Assembly: GCF_902728235.1 (NCBI RefSeq)
Contig: NZ_CACVBO010000001.1
Location: 806,001 to 870,000 of the forward strand
Source of the DNA: Lentimonas sp. CC4
GTDB taxonomy: Bacteria > Verrucomicrobiota > Verrucomicrobiia > Opitutales > Coraliomargaritaceae
DNA length: 64,000 bases
Direction: 5' to 3'
Every line of letters begins with the position of its first letter. Position 1 is the first letter of the stretch. The position numbers and the translations under genes are program-made. Shown here in pieces: positions 31,338-41,472 of this stretch. The notes below the pieces were generated by a model. That model did no database searches. It was not told where the DNA came from and saw only the letters and a program-made list of their open reading frames with translations.

Positions 31338-34300
31338 ATGAACAAGTTCCTCAGCCGTCTATCGGCACTCACTTTACTCTTAATCGCAGCGTTTGCGATC
31401 GCATTACTCCTTAAGAATCGATCGGCAATGCAGCCTGGCTCTGCCCTCAGCGACTCGCCCGAGAATGCAGTTGCCACGACAAGCCATGCGCAGGCAGATC
31501 CGATTGAGGCACACGAAGCCTCGCCACAGGGCCACGCACACACACACAACCATGCCCCCACAGCAGCTCCGCAGCCGACAACGAGCGCCAGCGCCAAACA
31601 GGCAAAAGCACTCAGCGCCACACTACAAGGCAAGTCGTCAAGAAAGATATCGGTCGCAACATTCGACACCCTAAAAACAGGCACAGTAGGAGATACCGTT
31701 CAACTAGACATCGCAGGCACTCTAATCCACGGCACAATTGCAGCAGTTCAGCGCAAGGATATCTTTCATAAAATCGGCATTCGACTCGATGATGAAGCAG
31801 GCACCGCCCTTGTAAACATCACCGATGGCACGCAACTCAAAGCACAAATTTCCCTAACGGGCCAAACCAGCGTATTCACCCTAAATGGAGACATTGAACA
31901 TGATAGTGCGACCTTTGAGAAGAAAGCAGTCTCAGATGTCTACTGCGCACCGAAAGGCGCCACGCTGACCCAAGCACTGGGGCTCGAGAGCATCAACGCA
32001 CCAGTCTATACACCATCAGTCCCAGCACCCGAAGATGGCGAAATTCCGATCTTAAATAGCAAACCAGGATCAGAATATGTGATCTACCTCGATCTCGACG
32101 GCGAAACCGTAACGGACCCCAATTGGACTGATCGAAATTTTTTCAACACGATCTATGCAACGCCAATGGCGAATAGCACCAACGCATCATGGGTCACCGC
32201 CGTCTTCCGTCGCGTCTGCGAGGACTACGTAATATTCGATGTGAATGTCACCACAGACTACGACGTATTTATAGCTGCCGACGTAAAGAAGCGCGTGCAA
32301 TGCGTATTTACCTCGACCAACTTTGAAGGAGCCGGAACCGGCGGCATCGCTTATGTCGACTCCTTCGGCACCGACGTCGTATGCTGGGTATTCTGGGAGG
32401 ATGAATACTTTTCTGCATACGCAGCGTCCCATGAAGTCGGGCACACCCTCGGACTCAGTCACGACGGCGACTCAAACTCAAGCTACTACGGCGGACATGG
32501 CGACGGTGAAACCAGCTGGGCCCCACTCATGGGCAATGGCTTCTATGACGTATCCGACCCATTTGAACGCCCCAATGTCACACAGTGGAGCAATGGCGAC
32601 TACGACGATGCCGACAACCAAGAAGACGACCTGGCCATCATCACCACCACCACTCCCAGAACAAATAACAGCACTGAGAAAAACGGCCTCAACTACCGCG
32701 CGGACGACTACGGCGACCGCACGATCCTATCCGAAACTTTAAACGTGCCCAACGGTGCGATTTCCCATTACGGTATTGTCGAACAAACAGACGATCAGGA
32801 CTGGTTTAAATTCTTGACCGAAGGCGGCTCGATACAGATCGACGCCGATGTAGTAAACATCATGTCAACGGAAGGCACTGACGGCTCGAACACTTATGGC
32901 TCAAACCTAGCAGTCGAACTGACACTATACGATTCAACTGGCACACAGATAGACCAATCCTCTCCTGACGACATTCTGGGAGCCAGCCTAACAACCAATC
33001 TCCCGAGCGAATTAGCACTTTACTATATCAGTATCGACGGCGCAGGTCGTAAAACGTCCAGCGATGGTTTTTCAGACTACGGTAGCCTAGGGGAATACCT
33101 CGTCTCAGGAAATATCACCCCCGCGAATATCACTATTTCCGACAACAATGGTCAGCTCATCGGCCCTGACGCTGTAGCAAGCCCAACCAATGGCACCGCA
33201 TTTGGCTTTGTGAACGAATCAACAACACACCAATTCCAAATCACCAATACCGGCAGCACCCCGATCTCCACCACAAGTATCACCAGCAATACAAACAATT
33301 TCACTGCTAGTTCCTTCGCGCCTGCCACACTAGCCCCGGGAGAGTCGCAATCTTTCAACATCACCTTCGATACATCCAGCTATGGCCTTTACTACGGAAT
33401 AATCACCGTCAACTACGACGACGGAACACCACAGACATATCCGATCAGCGTCAGCGCAACGAGAACCAGCATTGGTGGCGATGATAATTACGAACGTAAC
33501 GACACCTTCTTCGAGCCCTACAACTTATCGAGCACACCTGGCACGAATCTCCAGTTCCTGCTCGGATACGGCTACCAAAGAAACAACGATTGGTTCCAAA
33601 TCGCAATTCCTGCAGGCTCCAATCAAATCAAAGCTCAATGCGATTTCCTCAACTCAGAAGGCAACATTGACCTACTACTCTACGACCAAACCGGACGACT
33701 ACTACAAACGGAAAGCAGCACCGATGACAATGAAACCCTAGAGTATCTAGTCTCACATAGCAATGGAGGCACATTCTATCTGCTGGTAAAATCCGCAGAT
33801 AGTAACGACGCCGAAACAAATAACATCTATGATTTGACCTGGGACTATGAGACCGTCGTCATCATACCTCCAGCCGCAGAAGACCCCTACGAAGAAAACG
33901 ACGACTTCAACAACGCCAAAAACATGACCACCGAGCCTTCCCTCTCAGGGTGGTGGGGCCTTGGCACACAACTCGATAACGACTGGTTCAAATTCACCAC
34001 ACCGGGGAACGACAACCGCCTAGATATCTCCTGCACATTCGATAATGATGCAGGCAACATCGACATCATCCTCTACGATGATCGCGGCTATCCGATCATT
34101 TCTTCAACTGGCAGTAACGACGTTGAGCAAATCATCATCCCAATTTCGACACCAGGCTCCGTATACTATGTCCTTGTAAAAAGCGGCGAAGAAACCGCAA
34201 CGGGCAATACCTATGACTTAGAGTGGTCCACCTCGTATACCAATTCCATCGACGATTTCTACGAAGAAAACGATACCCGCGAGACCGCAACTTCCGCAAT

Positions 34301-36536
34301 CAGCACACCTGACACACCCATCTCCGAAACACCAACAGGTAAAGGCATCCAGTATGACGACGACTGGTTCGTGTTCAGCCCTGAAAATGGCACGATCGTC
34401 ATGCTGATCTATGTCGATTTCCCCGACGCCGTCGGTAATATTCAAATCGCAGCATATGATTACAGAGGAATACTCACATCAACAGGAACTGCCACAGCAG
34501 ATGGAGCGTTCGTCAACATTGAGGTGCACGGGGGATCAACCTTCTACTTAGAAGTGACTGGCAGTAATATCGGGGATACCTACGACCTTTACTACGAGAA
34601 CCTAACCGAAGATAAATATGAGCCCAACAACAGTGCAGCCAGCGCAACCGACCTGACTGAATACAACCGCATTCCCCTATCAAGAATCGAAGGATCTGGC
34701 ATACAAAACGAAAATGATTGGTATAAATATACCGTCCCTGAAGGTTCCTATGCACTAACAGTCGAAGCGAACTTCATCCATGCAGAGGGCGACCTCGACA
34801 TGGCTCTAACCACCCCAGACGGAACGGTCTACGTCTCTGCTGGCGTGGTCGATGAGGAATACATCTTCATCTTCCCGGACACACTTGAGGAAACCATCGA
34901 AGGAGGCGATTACTTCCTTCGCCTGTATGGTTGGGCGGGCAACCATAACAGTGCCTACGATCTGAGCTTCACGGTCCTCGAACCACCCGCCCTTCCAGAT
35001 CCTGCTCCAGAAGACAACTACGAGAGCAACAATACATTTGAAGATCCATCCACAGCCCTATCCTCTGCCAGCCAACGCGGAGTCCTCCTCTCTAATGTCA
35101 ATGGATTCGGCACGCAACTAAATGCTGATTGGTATCGGATCTCAGTGCCTTCTGGGCAAAATATGGTAACCGTGCAATGCGACTTCATCCATTACGCCGA
35201 TGGTAATATCGATATGGCGATCTACACAGGCAATGGCAATCCAGTCGCAACTGCTACCAGTAGCAGCAGCAATGAGACAATCACCTTTCTCGCGGCAGCA
35301 TCAGGAGGCACTTACCTAATACAAATCACTGGTGAAAACGCGGGCGTCAACTACGACCTTAGCTGGACCAGCACCAGCCCTCCCGCGGAAGATGCTTACG
35401 AGCCTAATAGCTTCGTAAAACCCACCAATATTAACTCATTGGAAGGCCAATGGCTCTCCACGCGCAGCGGCAACGCAATACAGTATAACGCAGACTGGTA
35501 TACCTTCAGCACAACTGGAAAAAACCTCCTTATAATCGATTGCCAATTTTCCCATTCCGATGACAACGACCTTCGTATGGTGCTCTATCGCAATGGATAT
35601 GAAGTCGACTCAATAGATAGCGACAGTGGTTTAGAAACCCTCTTTTACTTCGACGACGACGGTGGCGACGCCACCTATAAATTGCTGATTGACGGGCCAG
35701 GCAATGGCACCAGTTACGATTTATATTGGAACGCCTACTCACTTAACACTACGACTCCCGTCGAAGACAATTATGAAGATAACGACGACTACTTTGAGGC
35801 CCGTAGCCTCTCTAGTCATGAAGGCACGTGGCTCAGCGCTATCAATGGCTATGGTGTTAAAATCGATGACGACAACGACTGGTATCGCATCGATATCCCA
35901 GCCGGAAAGAGCTTAGTCACCATCAATACTGCGTATGTCAATTACGACTATATCGTGTATCTTCGCGACAAAGACGGCCGCATTCTGTATAACTGGGATG
36001 GAGGCAGCACTGGACAAGTCACCCCAAACTCTGATGGCGACACCTTCTACCTAAACATTACCACCTACTTCAACGGTGCTAAATATGACATCAGGTGGAA
36101 TGCAACCACAGCGAGCATCACCGCGCTAGATGCCGATTCTGACAACTTGTCAGATGCCTGGGAGCAAGCAAATGGCCTGAGCATCGAGAGCATCAATACC
36201 GATGAGAATCTCGATGCCGACCGCTACCCGAATTGGGCAGAATATACGCTCAACCTCGATCCAAACGTCTTTAGCAGTAACATTGTGCGGCAATTCCAGG
36301 ACGAGGATTACATCTACATTCAGTTCACACAACGTCAGGATGCCATCGCCGACGGATACAGTGTTACAGTTAAAGAGAGCGCGACACTGAGTTTCTCAAG
36401 TCACGAAGCCGTGCATGTATCCACGGTGCCATCACCTGACAGCGATCAACTACAGATCGTCACATATCGTTGTTCAAATAAACTATCTGATACTCCGGCA
36501 TGCTTCTTCATGCTTGAGGTCAACAAACCTGAGTGA
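31338..36536 (+). CDS. Large secreted zinc metalloprotease with PPC-domain array
   Basis: The 1732-residue protein has an N-terminal membrane/signal segment (ALTLLLIAAFAIALLL), then a His-rich piece (EAHEASPQGHAHTHNH). A metzincin-type zinc site HEVGHTLGLSHD begins at residue 365 (third ligand His375). After a divergent pre-peptidase C-terminal (PPC)-like domain and an Ig-like domain, seven clear PPC repeats follow. Each starts with a motif like EDxYExNxT and has a DWYxF block and an LYD strand. The C-terminus has a DADSDNLSDAWE calcium-type segment. PPC domains usually help secretion or bind surfaces. It stands alone, with a terminator after its stop. The target protein is unknown. Confidence 0.87.
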   Translation: MNKFLSRLSALTLLLIAAFAIALLLKNRSAMQPGSALSDSPENAVATTSHAQADPIEAHEASPQGHAHTHNHAPTAAPQPTTSASAKQAKALSATLQGKSSRKISVATFDTLKTGTVGDTVQLDIAGTLIHGTIAAVQRKDIFHKIGIRLDDEAGTALVNITDGTQLKAQISLTGQTSVFTLNGDIEHDSATFEKKAVSDVYCAPKGATLTQALGLESINAPVYTPSVPAPEDGEIPILNSKPGSEYVIYLDLDGETVTDPNWTDRNFFNTIYATPMANSTNASWVTAVFRRVCEDYVIFDVNVTTDYDVFIAADVKKRVQCVFTSTNFEGAGTGGIAYVDSFGTDVVCWVFWEDEYFSAYAASHEVGHTLGLSHDGDSNSSYYGGHGDGETSWAPLMGNGFYDVSDPFERPNVTQWSNGDYDDADNQEDDLAIITTTTPRTNNSTEKNGLNYRADDYGDRTILSETLNVPNGAISHYGIVEQTDDQDWFKFLTEGGSIQIDADVVNIMSTEGTDGSNTYGSNLAVELTLYDSTGTQIDQSSPDDILGASLTTNLPSELALYYISIDGAGRKTSSDGFSDYGSLGEYLVSGNITPANITISDNNGQLIGPDAVASPTNGTAFGFVNESTTHQFQITNTGSTPISTTSITSNTNNFTASSFAPATLAPGESQSFNITFDTSSYGLYYGIITVNYDDGTPQTYPISVSATRTSIGGDDNYERNDTFFEPYNLSSTPGTNLQFLLGYGYQRNNDWFQIAIPAGSNQIKAQCDFLNSEGNIDLLLYDQTGRLLQTESSTDDNETLEYLVSHSNGGTFYLLVKSADSNDAETNNIYDLTWDYETVVIIPPAAEDPYEENDDFNNAKNMTTEPSLSGWWGLGTQLDNDWFKFTTPGNDNRLDISCTFDNDAGNIDIILYDDRGYPIISSTGSNDVEQIIIPISTPGSVYYVLVKSGEETATGNTYDLEWSTSYTNSIDDFYEENDTRETATSAISTPDTPISETPTGKGIQYDDDWFVFSPENGTIVMLIYVDFPDAVGNIQIAAYDYRGILTSTGTATADGAFVNIEVHGGSTFYLEVTGSNIGDTYDLYYENLTEDKYEPNNSAASATDLTEYNRIPLSRIEGSGIQNENDWYKYTVPEGSYALTVEANFIHAEGDLDMALTTPDGTVYVSAGVVDEEYIFIFPDTLEETIEGGDYFLRLYGWAGNHNSAYDLSFTVLEPPALPDPAPEDNYESNNTFEDPSTALSSASQRGVLLSNVNGFGTQLNADWYRISVPSGQNMVTVQCDFIHYADGNIDMAIYTGNGNPVATATSSSSNETITFLAAASGGTYLIQITGENAGVNYDLSWTSTSPPAEDAYEPNSFVKPTNINSLEGQWLSTRSGNAIQYNADWYTFSTTGKNLLIIDCQFSHSDDNDLRMVLYRNGYEVDSIDSDSGLETLFYFDDDGGDATYKLLIDGPGNGTSYDLYWNAYSLNTTTPVEDNYEDNDDYFEARSLSSHEGTWLSAINGYGVKIDDDNDWYRIDIPAGKSLVTINTAYVNYDYIVYLRDKDGRILYNWDGGSTGQVTPNSDGDTFYLNITTYFNGAKYDIRWNATTASITALDADSDNLSDAWEQANGLSIESINTDENLDADRYPNWAEYTLNLDPNVFSSNIVRQFQDEDYIYIQFTQRQDAIADGYSVTVKESATLSFSSHEAVHVSTVPSPDSDQLQIVTYRCSNKLSDTPACFFMLEVNKPE

Positions 36537-36561
36537 CGAGCACACGGCTCATGTAATACAT

Positions 36562-36600
36562 CCCAAAGGCGGTAGAGAAATCTGCCGCCTTTACTTTGGG
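36562..36600 (+). terminator. Terminator after the metalloprotease gene
   Basis: AAAGGCGG (36565-36572) pairs with CCGCCTTT (36585-36592) around a 12-base loop, and an alternative outer pairing CCCAAAG/CTTTGGG extends it. It begins 25 bases after the stop codon. Confidence 0.65.
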
Positions 36601-37142
36601 CACACCGTAGGATCAATGCGAGACTCCACAGTTTCTCTGTAAACTGTAATTTCTCCCGCGGAGGGTGGGGCTTGATTTTAGCACCAATGCCTTGGTTGCA
36701 ACATACGTATCTTCTCTGAATCGTCGTCAAGCAATGCGGTATCTATGGAGCCATCCATAGTCTTTTTGCAATTTTAGATGATGGTGTAGATAATGCCAGC
36801 GTGTTCGCGTGCCGGAAGATATCCAATTGAATAGCCAGTTTCCCATGTCACACGTGGCGGTGTGCACAGCTTTTTTTTGCCTACATTGTTGCCGATTCAT
36901 ACATGGAAGTAACACACATCGATCAATCATTGAACTGAGGCTACGGGAGAATGAAAGGTAAGGATCAAACATTTAAGAAAACCGTATAATCCTAGATTCG
37001 GCAGTTGGCATGGGCTCTGATTCTTAAACCGTTAATTAACGTCCATCCAGTCCACTGCCAAAATGGCGAATGACCTAACACTCAATTCCTAGTTCGAGAC
37101 CTCACCCAAGTATTTAGGCAGTATGTATTTAGAACCTCTGAT
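36601..37142. other. Non-coding stretch, nothing recognised
   Basis: No reading frame here resembles a known family on either strand. It contains a TTTTTTTT run near 36870 and a GTGTGCAC-type small palindrome, but no terminator or promoter I trust. It is the left part of a 2.1 kb gene-poor stretch that also contains the decayed reverse transcriptase. Confidence 0.5.
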
Positions 37143-37288
37143 TAACCTTAAAAGAGTAGTTAGAAGCTAGAAGGCAGTAGTTAGGAGCTGAATATTAGTG
37201 CTTTATGAACAATCTTCGATTCGCCAAATGGCTCCGCCTTTCGGTTGCACCCAAGGGCATAATAAGTGTCGCTGCGCTCGGAAGGCGC
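37143..37288 (+). repeat. MITE-like repeat, copy 1 (left half only)
   Basis: Starts TTAACCTTAAAAGAGTAGTT and contains TTCGCCAAATGGCTCCGCC, then GTGTCGCTGCGCTCGG. The same order of blocks is found at 60531-60661 with small differences. Its right inverted end is not seen here, so this copy looks truncated next to the reverse transcriptase remnant. Confidence 0.75.
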
Positions 37289-37300
37289 CAGCGAACACGA

Positions 37301-38256
37301 TTAACACACATGGTTCCTCACGCTGGGGATATTCTTATAGCCGTGGATGATCTTCGGAGGAATTAAGGGATAGTTTACCAGTAGCGAATTGAAGCGATCC
37401 CAGTTCATTGACCCCCTCGGGGTTCGTCGCCCTAGCCATTGACGCGAGTGCCTATGCACTTCATTACGCAAACGCTTTAGGCTTCGGATGTTCCCTGTTA
37501 TCCCATAGTAGCCTATGGCCACTAAGTTTCCGGTTGATCTGTTCCTGTTGCTCTTTCAAGGACAGATGGCGATGCTTCCAGCCCCACTCTTTGATTGATT
37601 TCAGAGAGCAGCGGAAGCGTTTAGCGGAGGTCTTCCGCTGCACCAGTCGCGTCTTCTCTGGATGGTTCTGCAACCCGTAGGCGGCGAAGCGTTCCTTCAA
37701 TGCCTCCAGTATTGATTCGGCCTCGCCCTTATTAGCAAATCCCATAACGAAGTCATCGGCGTAGCGCACCATCAAGGACTTGCCTTGCAGGTGCGACTGG
37801 ATGTCTTTGACGATACCAATCATCAAGGACGGTGTGCAGGTATACATTACTGAGTAAGGGGCTTATGACACCCCCTTGCGGCCTGCCAGCTTCGGGAGTA
37901 TGCACGTGACCTTCCTCCCAAACGCCAGCTTTTAGCCATTTTCTTTATCAGGCGCGTGATCACGCCGTCTCCCACCCTGTGATGGAGTATCTCGCGCAGA
38001 TGCGTATGAGCGATGGTGTCAAAATACTTGCGTAAATCGACGTCGAGCACGTAAGCCACATCTTGTTCATAGCTTAGGGCATACAGGGATGCGAGAGCAT
38101 GGTGCGGTGATTTGCTAGTCGGAACCCGAAGGAAAAGTCGTAAAACTCTCCCTCGTAGATCGTCTCCAGCAGCATCACCATAGCGCGTTGCAGGATCTTA
38201 TCCTCGTAGGTTGAGATACCCATACCGCGGTGCATTCCACTGCAATTCAGTCTCAA
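37301..38256 (-). pseudogene. Group II intron-type reverse transcriptase, decayed
   Basis: Pieces in different frames add up to an RT: GISTYEDKILQRAMVMLLE, then [65 protein letters not shown] with the YADD active site, HPEKTRL, and a C-terminal GYYGITGNIRSLKRL. At least four frameshifts are needed (near 38100, 37930, 37810 and 37510). The N-terminus before GISTYED is missing. I could not find an intron domain V on either side, so the ribozyme part is lost or diverged. Confidence 0.88.
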
Positions 38257-38640
38257 ACCTCATACAGTTTACGCCGGATATACCAACCGCTGGCAAGCTC
38301 GTCGCGATCACCCCACACTTCCTGGATCATAAATGACCTTTGAGTTATTTAATTGGATGCTAGCACTTCCGTTAGTCCTCCAGTGCTAAGCACCGTGGCG
38401 ACGTGCCATCCTGAGCAACTGAGTCTACACTAATCGTCGAAACTTCGCTTCAGAGCAGGATCGTATTGCTAGAAAGCGTTACACATTGGTAGCATGAGTG
38501 ATTAGCAAGGCACTTCCTACTACTCGTTGATCACTACTGAGAGAACGTAAACAGGAACTGTTGTGCCGCAATGGAAACGAGGGATCCATTTCAGCAGAGT
38601 GATTCAGGTCTCGACTGTTCCTCACACAGTGTAATTGACG
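38257..38640. other. Non-coding stretch between RT remnant and secretin terminator
   Basis: No gene is supported. A 25-codon frame on the minus strand at 38253-38330 (MIQEVWGDRDELASG) is too short to assign; it may be further RT debris. A plus-strand frame at 38571 has no protein-like features. Confidence 0.4.
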
Positions 38641-38651
38641 ATGAACCAGAA

Positions 38652-38684
38652 AAAAGCCCCGCTCGGATACCGAACGGGGCTTTT
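38652..38684 (-). terminator. Intrinsic terminator after the secretin gene
   Basis: AAAAGCCCCG and CGGGGCTTTT form a long GC-rich stem with an inner TCGG/CCGA extension and an ATA loop; on the minus strand it is followed by TTTTTT. It begins about 20 bases after the secretin stop codon. Confidence 0.9.
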
Positions 38685-38705
38685 GTAAATGGACTAGCAG
38701 AAAGC

Positions 38706-41429
38706 TTACTCTGCCACGGTTTCGATCGAACGATTCACAGTGCCACTCGGCGTCATGATCGTTGGATTCTGGAACAGTGAGTTCGCGTTCACATTACGAT
38801 AGTTCTGACGTGATGGAGAACCACCAGGGCTGACGAGATTCGCAGTGACGAAGATCAACAGATTGCGCTTCTGACGGGACTCACCTTCCGAACGGAAGAG
38901 GCGACCGATGCCTGGGATATCACCAAGAACTGGAACCTTATCATTCACAGTCTTCACTTCATCACGAGTCAAACCACCCATCACAACTGTCGCACCATCA
39001 AACACAGTGACTTCAGTTGTAATCTCACGAGTAGAGAAAATCGGCTGATAGAAACCAGCAGGAACCGTCACAGTCAAGTCACCTTGAATCGCAACGCTCG
39101 GGCCACCATATTCAACGAATCCTTCGAACTCAGTGACACGTGGCTCAAGAATGAGGCTGATAGTGTCATCGTTCTCAACATTTGGAGTCACTGTCATTTC
39201 AACACCAACATTACGAGTGACGAAGTCTTGCGGAGTGCCGGCTGTGATAGAGATACCTCCACCGCCGCTACCAGTCGTGGAGTTATTGCTACCGGAAGAA
39301 ACAGTCGACTCGATGTCGCCATAGCTTTCAGGGTAACGAAGTTCTTGAGCAACGGTGATTGTCGCACGCTTACCGGAAAGCACGGTGACTTTCGGAGCAC
39401 TCATCAAATCACTGCCTGTCTTACGTGAGAGGGCGTTGATCGCTAGATCGACGTCTGCACCCGCAACAGTCCATCCCGTAGAGGTAAAGACGCTAGTGGC
39501 AGTGTTCGCCAGATCAATCACAGAAGTCAGATTCGGAGCCGCATTGACTGCTTCGATCTCGCCATTCACACGCACTGCAGATGCACTGACGCCGGTTGTG
39601 AAGGCAGAGCTCAGGTTACGATTCTGAGTGCTGAACTGACGCGCATTATCATAGGTAGGATTGCCATATTGATCCAATACCGGTGCACCATTTGAATCCA
39701 AGATGAATTGTGCACTATCACCAATGGTCCAGTCGAAGCCGAGTTCTTCGAGATCACCCTGTTGGACTTCGAGGAACTTCGATTCGATTTCAACTTGCTT
39801 CACTTCGTTATAGTTACGAAGGATCACGCGCATGCGCTCAAGATTACGGCTGGTTTGCGTGACGATGAGTTGCTCACCATCAAATGCGAGGCTTGCACCT
39901 GGAATATCGAAGTTCACACCCGCGCTCTGGAAGAAGCTTTGAAGCGCGACGACTTCGTCGTTTTGCGACGGAGCGCTTGAGCTCGAAGCAGACGGCGCAG
40001 CAAATGGATCAACGGGGCCGCCACCACTCGAACCACCACCATCACGGAAGCCAGTCAAGCGGATGACAGTTGCACGGGAGATTGGGAAGAATTCCGTGAT
40101 GCTATTAGAGACACCATCATTGGCATCGCTCTTCGCTACGGTAACCGCATCACCACCGACGTTGTAGGCGAAGTTCACCTGTTGCGTGACGAACTCAAGG
40201 ATACGATCCAAGTTCAAGTTACGCAGGCTAATGTTCACGCGTGGATTGCTTTCATTCGCATCAAAGAGTGGCACGATGTTCACACCGACGCCTTCTGGAT
40301 CATACTCAACCGAAAGCTCGGACAGTGTGTCGATCACACGAGTCAGCTCCATACCGGAGAAGTTTACCTGAGGAATCACGATACCCTTCATCTTTTGCAA
40401 GATGCCAGTATCTTCTTTTGGCTGAACTGGGCCACCGCCAGTGACATCAAAGACTTTAGGACGCTCCCAGCTTTGATCGACCTCAGTCAGCATTTGCTCA
40501 CGAGTCTTGTATTGGTTTTGAGCGTGGATATCGCCGAGAATTTCAGCAATACGAGTTTGAAAGAGCTTCGCTTCTGCGTTGTTTGCATCACGGGCTTCGA
40601 CTTCTTTGAATGTGGAAGAAGCGCCATCGTAGTCACCATTCAAATACTGCGCACGCCCACGTGTAAGGAGATCGCGAATTACCTTAGTTTGCGCGACATA
40701 GTCTGGACTAATATCTTGAATTGCTAGGTCGTATGGATTGGAGATTTGTCGATTGAGATCAGCCGCCAATTCATTCGCATCTTTGGATTGACCACCTGCT
40801 GCGCGATACTCTTCAAGCAGTGCCTCAGCACCTTTTGCATCACCAGCAGCGGCCAACGCACGCGCTTCAGTTAAAACGATTTCCGCTTGCGCTTCTTGGA
40901 TGTCCGCTAAGACGTCAGCAGTAGAAGTATTGAGAGTGAGACTTGCATTCGCAGCCGCAAGGAGCCCTGCGGCATCGGTATATGCACCGAGTTCTGCAAG
41001 CTTGTTTGCTTCTTCAATTGCAGTTTCAGCCGCCGCGATCTTCATATCTTGGTCTGCTGCTGCTGCTGCAACAATAGAATCTGCAGCAGAAGCGCTAGGA
41101 GCCTGCATGATGACATCAACCGACGCATCACCCGCTTGGCCGTAAACAGCATCACCACTTACTTCGCGATCTAAATCCTGATTGATTGAAGCAAGTAGGC
41201 GCTGAACATTCTCATCCTCAGGGGCGATTTTAATCAGCTCCTCTGCTTTTTCTTTGGCGAGCCCCAGATTTCCGGAGTCGCGAGCACGGAGTGTCTCAGC
41301 CATCAGCTGAACCTTCTCCGAAGCGTTTTGTGCATCGGCCATTTGCGGCGCGACGAAAGTAAAAGTTCCAAGCGCACCAGCCATCAAGATGGCGGACATG
41401 CGCTTTCGTGCTGCGAGGTATTTTTTCAT
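38706..41429 (-). CDS. Secretin (PilQ/GspD-type), Amuc_1098-like
   Basis: The 907-residue protein has a signal peptide (AILMAGALGTFTFVAPQMADA), then an Ala/Glu-rich TPR-like helical region of about 230 residues (GNLGLAKEKAEELIKIAPED). An N-domain follows, then the secretin core with VPVLGDIPGIGRLFR and LLIFVTANLV. Two Ser/Gly-rich linkers (GGGSSGGGPVDPF, SSGSNNSTTGSGGGG) lie before and inside the core. Secretins form outer-membrane channels for pili or type II secretion. The extended TPR N-terminus is like that of Akkermansia Amuc_1098. It is the last gene of a four-gene run with PilM/N-, PilO- and PilP-like proteins. Confidence 0.9.
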   Translation of the reverse strand: MKKYLAARKRMSAILMAGALGTFTFVAPQMADAQNASEKVQLMAETLRARDSGNLGLAKEKAEELIKIAPEDENVQRLLASINQDLDREVSGDAVYGQAGDASVDVIMQAPSASAADSIVAAAAADQDMKIAAAETAIEEANKLAELGAYTDAAGLLAAANASLTLNTSTADVLADIQEAQAEIVLTEARALAAAGDAKGAEALLEEYRAAGGQSKDANELAADLNRQISNPYDLAIQDISPDYVAQTKVIRDLLTRGRAQYLNGDYDGASSTFKEVEARDANNAEAKLFQTRIAEILGDIHAQNQYKTREQMLTEVDQSWERPKVFDVTGGGPVQPKEDTGILQKMKGIVIPQVNFSGMELTRVIDTLSELSVEYDPEGVGVNIVPLFDANESNPRVNISLRNLNLDRILEFVTQQVNFAYNVGGDAVTVAKSDANDGVSNSITEFFPISRATVIRLTGFRDGGGSSGGGPVDPFAAPSASSSSAPSQNDEVVALQSFFQSAGVNFDIPGASLAFDGEQLIVTQTSRNLERMRVILRNYNEVKQVEIESKFLEVQQGDLEELGFDWTIGDSAQFILDSNGAPVLDQYGNPTYDNARQFSTQNRNLSSAFTTGVSASAVRVNGEIEAVNAAPNLTSVIDLANTATSVFTSTGWTVAGADVDLAINALSRKTGSDLMSAPKVTVLSGKRATITVAQELRYPESYGDIESTVSSGSNNSTTGSGGGGISITAGTPQDFVTRNVGVEMTVTPNVENDDTISLILEPRVTEFEGFVEYGGPSVAIQGDLTVTVPAGFYQPIFSTREITTEVTVFDGATVVMGGLTRDEVKTVNDKVPVLGDIPGIGRLFRSEGESRQKRNLLIFVTANLVSPGGSPSRQNYRNVNANSLFQNPTIMTPSGTVNRSIETVAE

Positions 41430-41472
41430 ATTTAGATTAAGCAATGTTGCTGTTTGTTAAATGTTTTTGAGA

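Noticed and set aside
36727-36972. 81-residue minus-strand frame as a transposase remnant
   Set aside because: I could not recognise any transposase motif; the composition looks non-coding.
37141-38640. Intact group II intron with ribozyme
   Set aside because: No domain V sequence was found on either side of the RT remnant, and the RT itself is frameshifted.
38571-38780. Small plus-strand gene over the secretin terminator
   Set aside because: It overlaps a strong terminator and the secretin coding end, has no protein-like features and no start signal.
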